A stretch of 64,000 nt of DNA from Caprimulgus europaeus (Eukaryota > Chordata > Aves > Caprimulgiformes > Caprimulgidae): contig OU015539.1 of NCBI GenBank assembly GCA_907165065.1, positions 12,546,816 through 12,610,815 of the forward strand, read 5' to 3'. Below, piece by piece: positions 37,400 to 48,246 of this stretch. The notes under the pieces were generated by a model, which was not told the DNA's origin, did not search any database, and saw nothing but the letters and a program-made list of their open reading frames with translations. The position numbers and the translations under genes were made by a program. Numbering within the stretch: position 1 is the first letter of the stretch; every line of letters starts with the position of its first letter.

Positions 37400-37475
37400 C
37401 CAGCTGTTATCCATCTCTCTATAAAGAAATGGAGAAACTAAATCTCTTAGTGATCACACTGTATAGGTATGAATT
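37400..37475 (+). repeat. Possible MIR 3' remnant
   Basis: The sequence 'tataaagaaatggagaaacta' followed by 'gtgatcacactgtataggta' parallels 'tacagatgaggaaactgag...ggtcacacagctag'. It is a weak partial match. Confidence 0.3.
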
Positions 37476-37914
37476 AATGAATTATTTAAAGGAGTAATAC
37501 CCTCTTATTTACTGACAAATAAGTCTAATATGAATGTGCTTTTTTTGTTTGTTTTAAACAGAGTATTTATTCTGCACTACTCAAGGCAATTATCTTTCTA
37601 TAATTAGAAAGCAGTCATATTTCATGTTATACAGATACCTTATGGCTGTGTAGGATAGAAGACTAGTATCAATAATTTCTCACTGAGTTTTGGATACTTT
37701 CCATCTGTATTTTAAGTGAGTTTTTGTTGTTCCTGTTAACAACAAAAACCTCAGCTGGATTCTCAGCTACTTAGTAACAATGGCCCAATTTTCATCCACA
37801 TGTCCTTTCATTTTGAAATTGCTTGTGCAGGTGGTTGCTATACAGCTCTTTTCCTTTTACACAGCTATAATACACGTGATTTGTTAGCAGTCTGGTTTTA
37901 GACCAGGCCACTTT

Positions 37915-37948
37915 GCAGATATTGCACTAGCAGATATTGCACTAGCAG
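37915..37948 (+). repeat. 15-bp tandem duplication
   Basis: The unit gcagatattgcacta is repeated twice without mismatch, followed by a partial third copy (gcag). It looks like a recent local slippage event. Confidence 0.9.
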
Positions 37949-39556
37949 AAGTCTTTAGTGACTGGTTCCTTGCTGACCACTGCTGGCATCCCACAGGTAC
38001 TTCTTGGTGCCTGTTGTAGTAGGTCTGACTGCCCCTTTGATGCAGAAGTTGTCTGTTCTTTGCAGCTTTCTTGGCATCAGTGTTCAAATACTTAGAAGTC
38101 TGAAGCAAATGATTGTCCAAATGAAATTGCAGGGCACTGCCTCCAAATTTGAAAAAGCCATTTTTTTTCTCAATAGCTCTGTATCTTTTGTGTTCCCTTT
38201 CTCCTAAATTCTCTATGTTCTTCTTCCCCTTCTAGTATCTTTCAGGTGTATAGCTAAAAAATTATGATCCAGATCACCTCACATTCCAAAGCACTGTATC
38301 CAGCTGAATAACTGAATTTTTTTCATGACCATTCTGTTGCTGACAAGAAAAGGACAGGAAAAATTGAATGTTTCTGGTTGGGTAATTATATTCCACTTTC
38401 AAGATACGTGGGAAAAACTATGTCAGTATCTTCTATTGATGTTTTGATATACACATTTTTACAACTATTAGCAATTAAATACAAGACCCCAAATTTTTCC
38501 AGCAGTACATTCCAATCTTGACCCAGAGAACAAGCTAAATCAGCATGGTGGTTTTTGATCTCATTGTATTCTCTCATGAACACACGATATGACTATGATC
38601 TTTGAGATATAAAACCAGTACTGTTTCCAGGAGATGGAGATCAGACACTCACTTCACAAAGTATATAACAGTTACTAGGTGATAACTACGCAGGTAGACA
38701 CAAAGTTCCAAGCTATTGAACTTTTCTAACTAATCCTGAATCTGAGTCACTCTTCCTAGACACTTAATCAGAGAAATGCCCTGTTTGTATTTAAACATTT
38801 TTGCATATAGACAGTGTTCTAGAAGGTGTTTGCCTGCATCATGTTAGAGAATTCATTTTCTTTTGTTTTAAATCTTTGTGATAACAAACAGTGATTGCAA
38901 GTGCAGACTGGTCTGCTTCTCAGAATAGTCTTGAAGTATCATAACTGAGCTCCCAAAAAGCAAAACATGCACACAGTCATTAGCTGTTTTGGAAAACCTG
39001 GACTTTACATTTTAGAGTTTGGTGGTTTGGCAGGGGGGAGGGAGGTGATGTTGTGATTTTGGTGGGACAGGCTTTGAGCATGAGAGCAGACAAGGGAAAA
39101 AAGCATTTTCCTGCAAACTTGTTCCATTTTTATTTGGCAAACATCTTCCCCAGACTTTTTTTTTTTTTTAATGAAAGTTGAAAACAGAAAGTACTGAACT
39201 TCTTTAATATTACTAAGTTGAACAAAGTTACTGTGTCCCAGGATCTAGTAGGTATACAGAGACAACCTGTGTGTCAGCCATCTGTTTCAGAACAGGCCTT
39301 CCCTTTAGGTATGGAAAAGATGATTCTTATCACAAGGAGTTCAGGCATATTGCCTCCAGTAGAGGGCAATGGTACTTGAACATGCAAGCCTAAATTCTTT
39401 GGGGAATGATGTTACTAACAGGAGATAGAGGATAAGCATGGCAACAGATCTTTTCTCCCATCCTACTAAACCAAAAATGAATGTTGTTATATTTATGTTT
39501 TCACCTGCATCTTGTTTATCTCCCTGGGAACTGAAGAAATCTTTTAATCTTTCCCG

Positions 39557-39573
39557 CCCCCCCCCCCCCCCCC
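39557..39573. repeat. Run of 17 C
   Basis: Seventeen consecutive C are followed by AACCCC. The other strand is a G-run able to form a G-quadruplex. It is one of two long C-runs in the window, and its length may be uncertain in the assembly. Confidence 0.9.
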
Positions 39574-39944
39574 AACCCCGGCTATCCACATACAATATGC
39601 AAAAAGCAATTTACAGCAAATGCCAATGGTAAGCAAAAGAGCATTTTTGAGGACAATTGCAATTCAGGGGCTAGGAATATGGGAGAAAACACTGCTTGTT
39701 GTATATATGATCTCAGTAAAAATGTAACTTGGCTATGGAGGAACCTGCAGTGAGGTTGAGAGGTACAGGACAAGTGTAGAAATAACTGTCTCTAGAATCA
39801 TTAAAATAGAAGTAGTTCTTTATATAAATTAAAACAACTTAATGATATTTATTCTGAATAAGGGTTATAGGTATATACAACTTCTGCACTCAGATCCTAA
39901 CAAAAGAAGTGTATCATTAGGAGACACCTAGCTGATGACGTAGT

Positions 39945-40005
39945 GTGACAGAGCTGGCTAGTGACAGCATTGAAGTCCTGGGTCTTGGTCTCACTCTCTA
40001 TCCAG
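39945..40005 (+). repeat. Possible ancient SINE tail
   Basis: The sequence 'gacagagctggctagtgaca' followed by 'gaagtcctgggtcttggtct' resembles the 'ggcagagctgggaattgaacccaggtctcctg' end of MIR-type SINEs. It is diverged and partial, and it accounts for part of the minus-strand open frame at 39897-40160. Confidence 0.35.
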
Positions 40006-41857
40006 TAAATGTTCCTGCATTCCTCTGGCATACACTTCTTCAACATATTGAGTCCTGTTTGCAGATGTTCTGTAATAAAGCTGTGGTGATAATCAGCAAG
40101 AAGAAATAACTCGGTGCCATAGGTATTTTGGGAGGTGCTCTCAGTGCTAGATGATGCCAATACAGTCTCTTACACTCAGTATTTTCCCTAAGGGAGCAGA
40201 GGAGGGAAAAAGGTCCATGAGGATGATATTAGTGATCAACATACTTTTTTTTTCTTTTTTTTTTTTTTTGTGCCAACAAGATATCTGGGAATATTTTCCT
40301 GTAGGAATGTGTTTCGTTTTATAGCCTTGTTTCTTTGTGCAAGTGGCTGCCTGATCTAGCAACCTGAGTTGAATAGCCAGTCCTTTAGGTCTTTCATAGG
40401 CTGTGAATACAGTAAGAGCACTCATCCCTTCTGAAGATATGCAAATGTAGGCATTTAAAAGATTTACATTCATCTTTCACAGGCCTCAGAAATATAAATA
40501 TGAAATATCCAGAACCTTGTCACTTCAGTAATAATTAAGCTGATGGCCTATTATGTTCGATTGCAAATCAATATAGTATCTTTTGGTGCCACTTGAGTTC
40601 TTGAGGGTTGGCTTAGGGCCAGCACTAGTTATACAATTGAAGAGCTGCAGCTGCATCGAAAACTTCTTTGCCATTTCCATTCAGAAAGAATAGACTGGTA
40701 ACAATGGTGGCCAGCCTCTTCATAGTAATTGTGTGCAAGTACACATTTTGAAATAGTGTTTTTGTTCAGCAGGTGCTGTTATTTTAGTTTAATTTGAATT
40801 TTGATATATGGAGGAGAGAAGGGGCCTAATCTTAACAGCATCTAACCTACAGCTGTTCAGAACAGGACAGCAAACAGCATATGTTGCTTAGATGAAAATC
40901 ATAATTGCTTATTCTTCCTGGCATACTAGCAGACCAGTGCTGAGCCTCTGAAATTATGTAGCATTTTCAGGCTTTTACTTTACAAAGTGAACTACAATAC
41001 CCTGGAAGAACAATTCTAGAACATCTGACTGTAAGTTTTCCCACAGGCAGCTACTTGGTTTTACATCAGAAAACACAGTTCACCAAAGCAACATCAGAGG
41101 CATTGACCTCTAGAAATATCATTAAAGTAATGCAAAGTCTTTTATTTCAGTCTGCTGCAGAAGCTGAGGAAACAGCTTGTAAAATGGTGATTTCTTAGGA
41201 ACTTTTGTCTGTTTGCCTCTTCTCCTTTCAAAGGAAAGAAAGTCTATGAGGTTTGAGAAGAACAGAAAGGTCATAAATTTTTGGAAAGTATACATTCGTC
41301 AAAAAATATTTACTGAATATTTTTTGTCCAATTTTCTTTTTTTCTATGACCTGTTGATTGGAGATTTAAAATTAGAAATAAATTACTTGTATTTCTTGAA
41401 AAATTTCTCTGTATAAGTGTTAGAACACAGGATATACTAGAAAAGGCAAAATGAGAAAGTCACAGAAAAGGTGTGATTAGAGTCGGAGTTCAACACTTTA
41501 ATTTCCTATTATCATAAGTCTGACTCAAAAATCTGACTGAAAACATGCAACTAAAAAGGTGCCGATAATGACACTTACCTTGAAAAGTAATAGATGTGAA
41601 CTTCCAGCATTCCAGAGCTAAATAGTGTAACTTAGTTTAGACCATGCAAGATCAGGGCTTAAATGAAAATTTCATGTGCATGAACATTTTTTGTATTTTA
41701 ATATTGTTATTTGGGTGCCTTAAACCTGATCTTTTTCCTGGGGGGCACCTGCTCATGCCCAAGTCTTCTTTGGGGTCATTGCAGATGAATACCATATAAC
41801 TTAAGTCATGCAACAGTTTGGCTCAAGCAAATTCATTAAAAGACCTCAATGACCATT

Positions 41858-41860
<3 letters not shown>

Positions 41861-41908
<48 letters not shown>
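41861..41908. repeat. (TA)24 microsatellite
   Basis: Twenty-four perfect TA units. It is self-complementary and likely length-polymorphic. Such tracts can extrude cruciforms and stall polymerases. Confidence 0.98.
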
Positions 41909-41913
<5 letters not shown>

Positions 41914-42390
41914 GTTTATTCATTTCTGCTTTGGGATTTGTAAAAACAATATGAGTTTTTTCACAACTAATATCCTGTCAATTTCATCAAGTAATTTTTA
42001 GCTTTCATTTCATTTAGAACAAGATCCTGAGGGAAGGGAGACACATACATACATATTATTATGCTGCTTGTCAGCCCCACTGAAGACGTTGGTTTTCAAC
42101 TAACCTCTGAGGGAAACATAAAATAATACACTTGCAATTCAACATGCAAATAAAAACAAAGAATAAGGTTTCTTCATGAAACATTTCCCTGGAAACCCAG
42201 AGTTTTATATTGTTGAAAATGTTAAAGGAAAAAAGTATGATACATGAGACAAGCACTGTGTGTTTTTGACAAAATAACTTCTTTTAAAAATGAGGTGCTT
42301 TTTCTTAACATTTTCCAAAGGAAGACAGAAAGTCAAAAGTACTGAATAATGTACAAGATTTATTTTTTTTTTTCCCATATATCTTCTGGG

Positions 42391-43881
42391 AAGGCTGACT
42401 AGGTGAGGTACTCTGCTAAGTCTGCTACTCATGAATAAAGAACTAGCTGAGATGACAGTCAATGGCAGCCTTTGATGCGGTGACCAGGAAATAGTGGAAT
42501 TTAAGATCCGGAGAGAAGTGATGCATGTAAGCAGCAGAATAAACCCCTTGGTTTTCACAGTGTTTCAGCTTGTTTAAGGAACTGGAAAGTGGGGTCCCAT
42601 AAGAGGCTGCCCTTCAAGCAGAGAAGTTGGTTAATTTTCAAGGGCAGCCACCTCAAAGCACAACAATGACCTATTCCAGTGGACAAGAAAATGAGCAGGC
42701 ATGACAGAAGGCCATCTGAATTGAACAGTGTACTCCTGACCAGGCTGAAATGTAAGTAAGAAGTGTATGAGAGGTGGAAGCAGGGACAGGCTGCTAAAGA
42801 GAAGCCTGCTTGCAGCCTTAAGAATGTAATTAGGAAGGCCATGACTTCGATGGAGATAAAGCTGGCAAGAGATATGAGACATCAAGGTCTTCTATGGGTA
42901 TGTCAGCAACAAAAATAAAGACAAAATTCTTGTCCCACTGCTGAATGGGGCTGGTAGCCTTGTGGTAGGCTACTCAACGCTTTCTTAGTCTTTTACTAGC
43001 AAGATCTGCTCTGTAGCTTTACAGACCTCTGGTCCTAGTAGCAAAGTCTGTGGGAGAAAGGTACTACGCATGACAGGGGAAGATGGAATTAGAGTTTAAC
43101 TAAGAATGCCTTCAAGTCCCTGGAGCCAGGTGGAATGCATCTGAGGGTACTGATGGAGCTAGCTGACTCATTTAGGAGGCCTCTGTCTTCTTGGAAAGGT
43201 AGTGTTCGTTGGAGAAAGTCCCTGAGGTCTGCAGAAAGGCAAATGCTATGCCCCGGTTTAAAAACAGGCAAGAAAGCAGATCTGAGGAACAGGCTGGTGA
43301 GCCTAAGAACATAACATCAAAAATATTTATGGAAAACAAACACATGAAAGACAAGATGATGGTTGGGAACAGTCTGCATAAACTTATCAAGAGGAAGTGA
43401 TTTCTGATCAACCTCATTGCCTTCTATGAGAAGATTTTTGAATCTGCAGAAATTTGGAAGAGCAGTGTGAATTATCTACCTTGACTTTAGCAAGGCTTTT
43501 CTCATCTTTGCACAGTATCCTTATAGCCAGATCTGAGACACAGGAACTGGATTAGGTGGGCTACAAAGTGGTTGGGCTGTTGGGGTAAATGATAGTGGTC
43601 ACTAGTTCAAAATCTTAATTGCAGCTAGTTATGAGTGGCCTTTCTCTGGGGCTGATACTTTTTAATGTTCTCATCAATGACCTTCACAACATGCTGGAAT
43701 GTTCTCATCCAAAATTTGGCAGAGTGATTGCTATGGTGAAGGTGTAGGTGGCCATTCAGAGGAATCTTAATCGCCTGGAGAAATGGGCTGACAAAAACCT
43801 CACTGAAACTTGAAAAAGACAGATAGAATGTTCTGTAGCTGGAGCAGAACAACCCCATACATCAGTAAAGGCTGTGTGCCT
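42391..43881 (+). mobile_element. Old CR1 LINE fragment, ORF2 reverse transcriptase region
   Basis: About 1.5 kb follows the CR1 ORF2 order. It starts with 'ggctgactaggtgaggtact', then 'gaaatagtggaatttaagat', 'gagaggtggaagcagggaca', 'aggtatgtcagcaac'-like sequence and 'actagcaagatctgctc'. Next come the RT-domain landmarks 'taccttgactttagcaaggc' and 'ttctcatcaatgacct'. It ends near 'gaacaaccccatacatcagt'. These encode the linker and RT domain of the CR1 polymerase. Many stops and indels break the frame, and the site expected to encode the catalytic aspartates is no longer recognisable. The 3' untranslated region and tail are missing, so it is an internal relic. Overlapping open frames on both strands are not genes. 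Confidence 0.85.
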
Positions 43882-44120
43882 TCAACACTAGCTGTGCTTT
43901 GAGATAATGTCCAGAGATGGGTATTTGCATAAGTGTTACTGTTCTGAAACCACTTAGTGCATCAAATGTGACTGAATTGAGTGACAGCAATGGGCACCAC
44001 TTCTTTGTAGTTGCTCTCTCAATCACATGTATTCCTTGTAAGGAAGAAGCAGGGAATTAAAAAACAAATACCACCATCCCACCCCACCAAATTATCTTGC
44101 AGAATTAAACCCTGAGCTTT

Positions 44121-44212
44121 AAAAAAAACCCCAAAACCCACCCAAACAAAAAAACCCAACCAAATAACAACAACAACAAAAAACCCCCCAAACCACCAAA
44201 GCAAAACCAAAC
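44121..44212 (-). repeat. A/C-rich tract, G/T-rich on the minus strand
   Basis: The + strand is runs of A and C only (aaaaccccaaaaccc, caacaacaac). The minus strand therefore has G-runs in GGG-n-GGGTGGG-TTTT-GGGG order, compatible with a G-quadruplex. It resembles the G/T tract after the CpG island and is probably a decayed A-rich tail or simple repeat. Confidence 0.6.
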
Positions 44213-47089
44213 TTTCTTGTTTTATTTTGAGTAGGGATACATAATGCATAGTGAGAGACGTATGAAGAAAGAATGAGAAGGAGGTGAAGGGCAGAAAATA
44301 AGTACATATATAAACTGACTGAAAGATCACACAGTGGGCCTCTTACACTGACACTTCCTGAGTGGGCTTTAGTGTTGCTCAGATGTACTTTGGCAGGTTG
44401 TCTGCAGAGTTGACTGGATGAGGCCAGTATGCTGTGAAGAGTGCTGTGGACAGTGGCTGACTCGTTTGGAGTGGGCACAGGAGGAACTTGATTTGTGAAA
44501 AAGAATGGTAAAGATCTGTAGCTTGTCCTTGGGCTGCTCAGTGAACAGCCAGTTCTTCTGTAGACTCCCATAGTCTTAAGCTGGAGAGGGGCTTTCTTGG
44601 TGACCAGATTGTCTCAGTCTGACATGATAGAAACTGAGCCACGAAAATCTTACTCAGGTTGTCTAAGTAAGAAATAATTTTATGATAATTACTTTGATCT
44701 TCCCTATCCAGGACCCCAGTCCTGGATGTTCTTTTGTCCCTTCTCTAGTTCACTAGGACTGTCCAGACAATGTAGTAATATATTACTAATATCTGCTCTT
44801 TCATGATATGAGCCTGGATCTCATTGCACTTTTCATTTCTTCTCTCCACTGCTGTTAAGGACTACAATGAAAATGTATTTACTATTTCAAAGCCTCTTCT
44901 GAAATTGTGTGGCCTATTAGAGAGACCACCACAAGGTGTGTTAGGTAAATATCCTTTGATAGCAATTATAGTTCTTCAGAGAGTAAGGATATACTGTGGA
45001 GAACTGAGGAAATTTTGAAAGAAAGTTATGCCATGCATTAACTAAAAAAAAAAAATAAAATCATTCTCCTAGAACAATGAAACAAATTAGCTATGAATTA
45101 TTTCAGCCAGCAATTTAGAAGCAGGAGACTGAAGATAGCCAACAGATTACAGCATCAATGAGATTGCTTGTTGATGACTTGTTTTTGTGGGGGTTTTTTG
45201 TACACATGAGATCAGCAATATTTTACAGAATCCTTTTCAGTACTAAAACGGATTGTACTCCTCAGTTCCTTCCTCTTTTTCACTAGCAGGTCTCCAGCTG
45301 GCCTGGGAGGCTTATCACCTCTATCTGGTTATTAACAGTCCATTTGCTTAAGTACCTACCATAATTACTTTGTATGGTTCCTCTGAGAGACTCTTCATTT
45401 AAGGAACTCCAGGAAAAGTTCTGGTCTGACTGAGACCACTCAGTAACATATCTGCCACCTGCTAGCAGCTCTTAAGCCAAAATAAGTTTTTGGGAGAGAG
45501 ATCCTGCCCTCATCTATATTTTAAAGATTTTATTTCCCAGCTTTCTCTTCACATTCCCTACTCCCTTCTTAAACTGTGTTTTTTTACAGCTTTATCTCTT
45601 TACATAGTATCAGCACTGTATTCTGATACTAGCTGCTGTTCTAAATGTAGTATACTGTGCAAAGCACATAAACCAGAGGGATTGCATGAACTGAATTTAG
45701 CAGAATTTGGATCAGAACAGCTGGAAGAATGCTGTCAGTAAAGATCCACAAAGCCTTCTGAGAACAAAACATCACAAAATGGCTGTGCTACCTAACACAA
45801 ACAAGAGTGATGTAAGATGTAATTCTGATTGTTGATGGGATGTTTTTACTCATCTGCAGAAGCTATTCCTTTATCGGAAGCACAGGTGTCTTGCTTCAGC
45901 TTGGCATCTTCACATAACTGCATTGTCTGTTCCTGAGACTTGCAACTCTACAGCCTAGAGAATAATCTTTATAGTTAATTCTCTCGAATAACTAGAGGTT
46001 ATAATGAAATACATTCTTTATCTTTTCATGATAGTGATTTTATTTCCTGATTGTTTATTTTAGTTTCATTCTTTGTAGTTCACAGCCCCCATTTTTTACC
46101 TAAAAAGTGAAAGTAAAATTAAATAATTCATTTATTATCCCATTTAAGTAAACAATACCACAGCTTTCACATGGCTTGAATCAAAGCACTGAATCAACTT
46201 CTTTGATAAAGTTAGGACCAGGTTAACTCAGCCTCTATGCATTCTTTTCACAGATTTGCCCTGACTTGTGGGTTTGTAATAGACCTGACTATCGATAAAC
46301 GAGAATACCAGAATCTCTGCCCAGACACAAATGTTCCTGAAAGTGTGTTGTCCATGATTTTAGGCTTTTTAGGCTCAAATGGGGAGATGAGGCTGAAAAT
46401 TGATTTGAGACTGTAAATATGATTATAAAGAATGACAGGTAGTCTTTCCCTTTTTCGATAAGAAGCTATAAATAAATAATTTTTCACTCACAAGTCTTTT
46501 CCTGAGTTAAAGTGTCATACTAAGCCTATCAAAGACAATGGAAAGACTTAGTGAGTTTGACACAAATACTAGACTTTATGTTTACTTTTTTGTGCTCATG
46601 TTTCTAAAAACAATTAGGAAAAAAACCCCAAACCCAAACCAACTCCATACTGCTATAGTTGTGTTAGGTTTAATAGATTCACTCAGATTTCTGAATGTGA
46701 TTTAACTGCTGCTCTTTTCTGTAGGAGAACAGCAGTAGGGTATTTATACACCAGATCATGATTGTAATGACTATAGCCATTAAAAATAAAAAGGCAAACT
46801 ATTGTTATGCTTAGGGTAGCCAATACGAAATGTAATGAACACTCTTGTTCAGTCATTTTAATCCACCACAGTATAAGCACAGTAGATCTCAGTCTTGTGG
46901 CCAGTAGAGCTATACTTTCTCATTTATATCTTAAATATGTCAGTCAAATAAGTATAGCACATTGAAAACAAGTTTTGTACCTATGGATGAGGTAATAGTA
47001 CACATGTCAGAATAGACAGGTGCCATAAAAATGGCCTTCAGCAGGGCATTATATAATTTGTACTTCTTCTGTAATCCTTTTCTTGATAG

Positions 47090-47182
47090 TTCTAGAAATA
47101 GGAGTTTACATTGAAGACTGTCAGGAGTTGAACTGGAGAGGTGTGAACACCATTACTATGGCAACACTATGTGAAGAGGCAG
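47090..47182 (+). other. Candidate 93-nt internal exon (low confidence)
   Basis: The acceptor cttttcttgatag and donor GGCAG|GTGAGA bracket exactly 93 nt with one fully open frame. It starts with two carried bases and ends with one, so it is a symmetric exon. It reads LEIGVYIEDCQELNWRGV, then NTITMATLCEEA. The composition is protein-like, but I recognise no family and the neighbouring candidates do not give a continuous model. About 40 bp downstream is a TAAT-rich patch. Confidence 0.22.
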
Positions 47183-48201
47183 GTGAGACCCCTGTAGATT
47201 GTCAAATGCCAACCTGGCTATTATAATGAATGGTAATTGGTTAAATTATTAAGCATTCTATTGCTTATCCCACAGTAACTAAATGGCCCTGCAGTTGCTA
47301 TATAATTATTGAATGACTGATGGTCTGTTTTCTCCTTGTGATTTCTGTAGAGTCTTGTCTGTCCTGATAACAAGAAGAAAGTCTAATGCTTTCTTACCAG
47401 TTGTAGGTCCTGTAAGGTGCTGAATGCTTTTGATTCATTGATTTTTGTAATGAAGTTGGCATGTTGATTTCCTTTGAGGATTGGTCATCGGGGTACTATA
47501 AGACAAGTTATTGCTGCCACACAAAACTAGTCTTTTGGTTAAGGTGCTGATCTGAAATCTAGGCTCTGTGTATGTTCTTTGCTAAACACAACAGAAAGCC
47601 TGTGTTTATACTCTAACTTTACCGTGTATTCAGGTTACTAAATCGCTCATTATAGTTTTTACCTGCATAGGTCCCCATGGTGAATGGTAAGTTTGTCCAC
47701 TTCATTCAGCTCAGTTCTACTCTTTGAACAGCTGCTGAGTTGCAGCCAAGAGTCACATTTGAGAGATGCTCTTAATTGCCTCTGAGCCATTAGGTGCCAC
47801 TTCTCTGCTGAAATCAAAGCCAAGTGCACATATCTCCTTTTCTTCCTTGCTGAAGTGGCAAATTCACATCTCATCTGGGAAGGGATGCTGTTATCCATTG
47901 CCTCCTGTGGGCATAAGGGAGGAATGCAGTCCTGTGGCCACACTCAGCTTCAGTTATGAAGTTGCAGCTAACAGCTATAACTTCCCCTTTGAGACTGGAA
48001 ATATAGTTTACCTCCCCCCCTCCATTATGGTGAAGCAAACTCCAGTATGAGCTGAGGAGTGTTTTCTTAACTCTCACTGCTCAATGCTAGCAGAATTTTG
48101 CTCCTGATAAAGGGGAAAAAAAACCCCAAAATAAGACCTTGGCACTCTTAACTCCAGGTTCCCTGGTTAACTACTGTTTCAGTCTACAGACACCAAAGCC
48201 T

Positions 48202-48246
48202 GGTCCCTTCCAATCCCTAATATTCTGTGATTCTGTGATTCTGTGA
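48202..48246 (+). mobile_element. CR1 LINE tip with three tail octamers
   Basis: Only the last ~45 bp of a CR1 are present: 'ggtcccttccaatccctaa' followed by three tandem copies of the octamer, attctgtg-attctgtg-attctgtg. This is extreme 5' truncation with a slightly expanded tail. Confidence 0.85.

Larger units (their letters stand above)
28354..42390. other. Long stretch without a recognised gene
   Basis: AT-rich sequence with simple repeats, several MIR-like remnants and two + strand exon-like intervals (31225-31268 and 35392-35447). Minus-strand exon-like intervals also occur, for example 35078-35147 with a GTAAAG donor. None is recognised as part of a known gene. Confidence 0.5.

Noticed and set aside
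37400-37417. Minus-strand 18-nt microexon-like interval with strong splice signals (GTAAGT donor)
   Set aside because: It abuts a MIR-like remnant and is too short to judge; the polypyrimidine tract is part of the repeat match.
39897-40473. Two adjacent minus-strand open frames (87 and 108 codons) with varied composition
   Set aside because: They are in different frames, one overlaps a probable ancient SINE tail and the other a T/A-rich tract; no family recognised.
42205-42885. Overlapping minus-strand open frames of 84-117 codons
   Set aside because: Mostly antisense to the decayed CR1 ORF2 relic.
44119-44571. 150-codon minus-strand open frame
   Set aside because: No recognisable domain; its C-terminal third is a translation of a G/T-rich low-complexity tract; no promoter or splice context.
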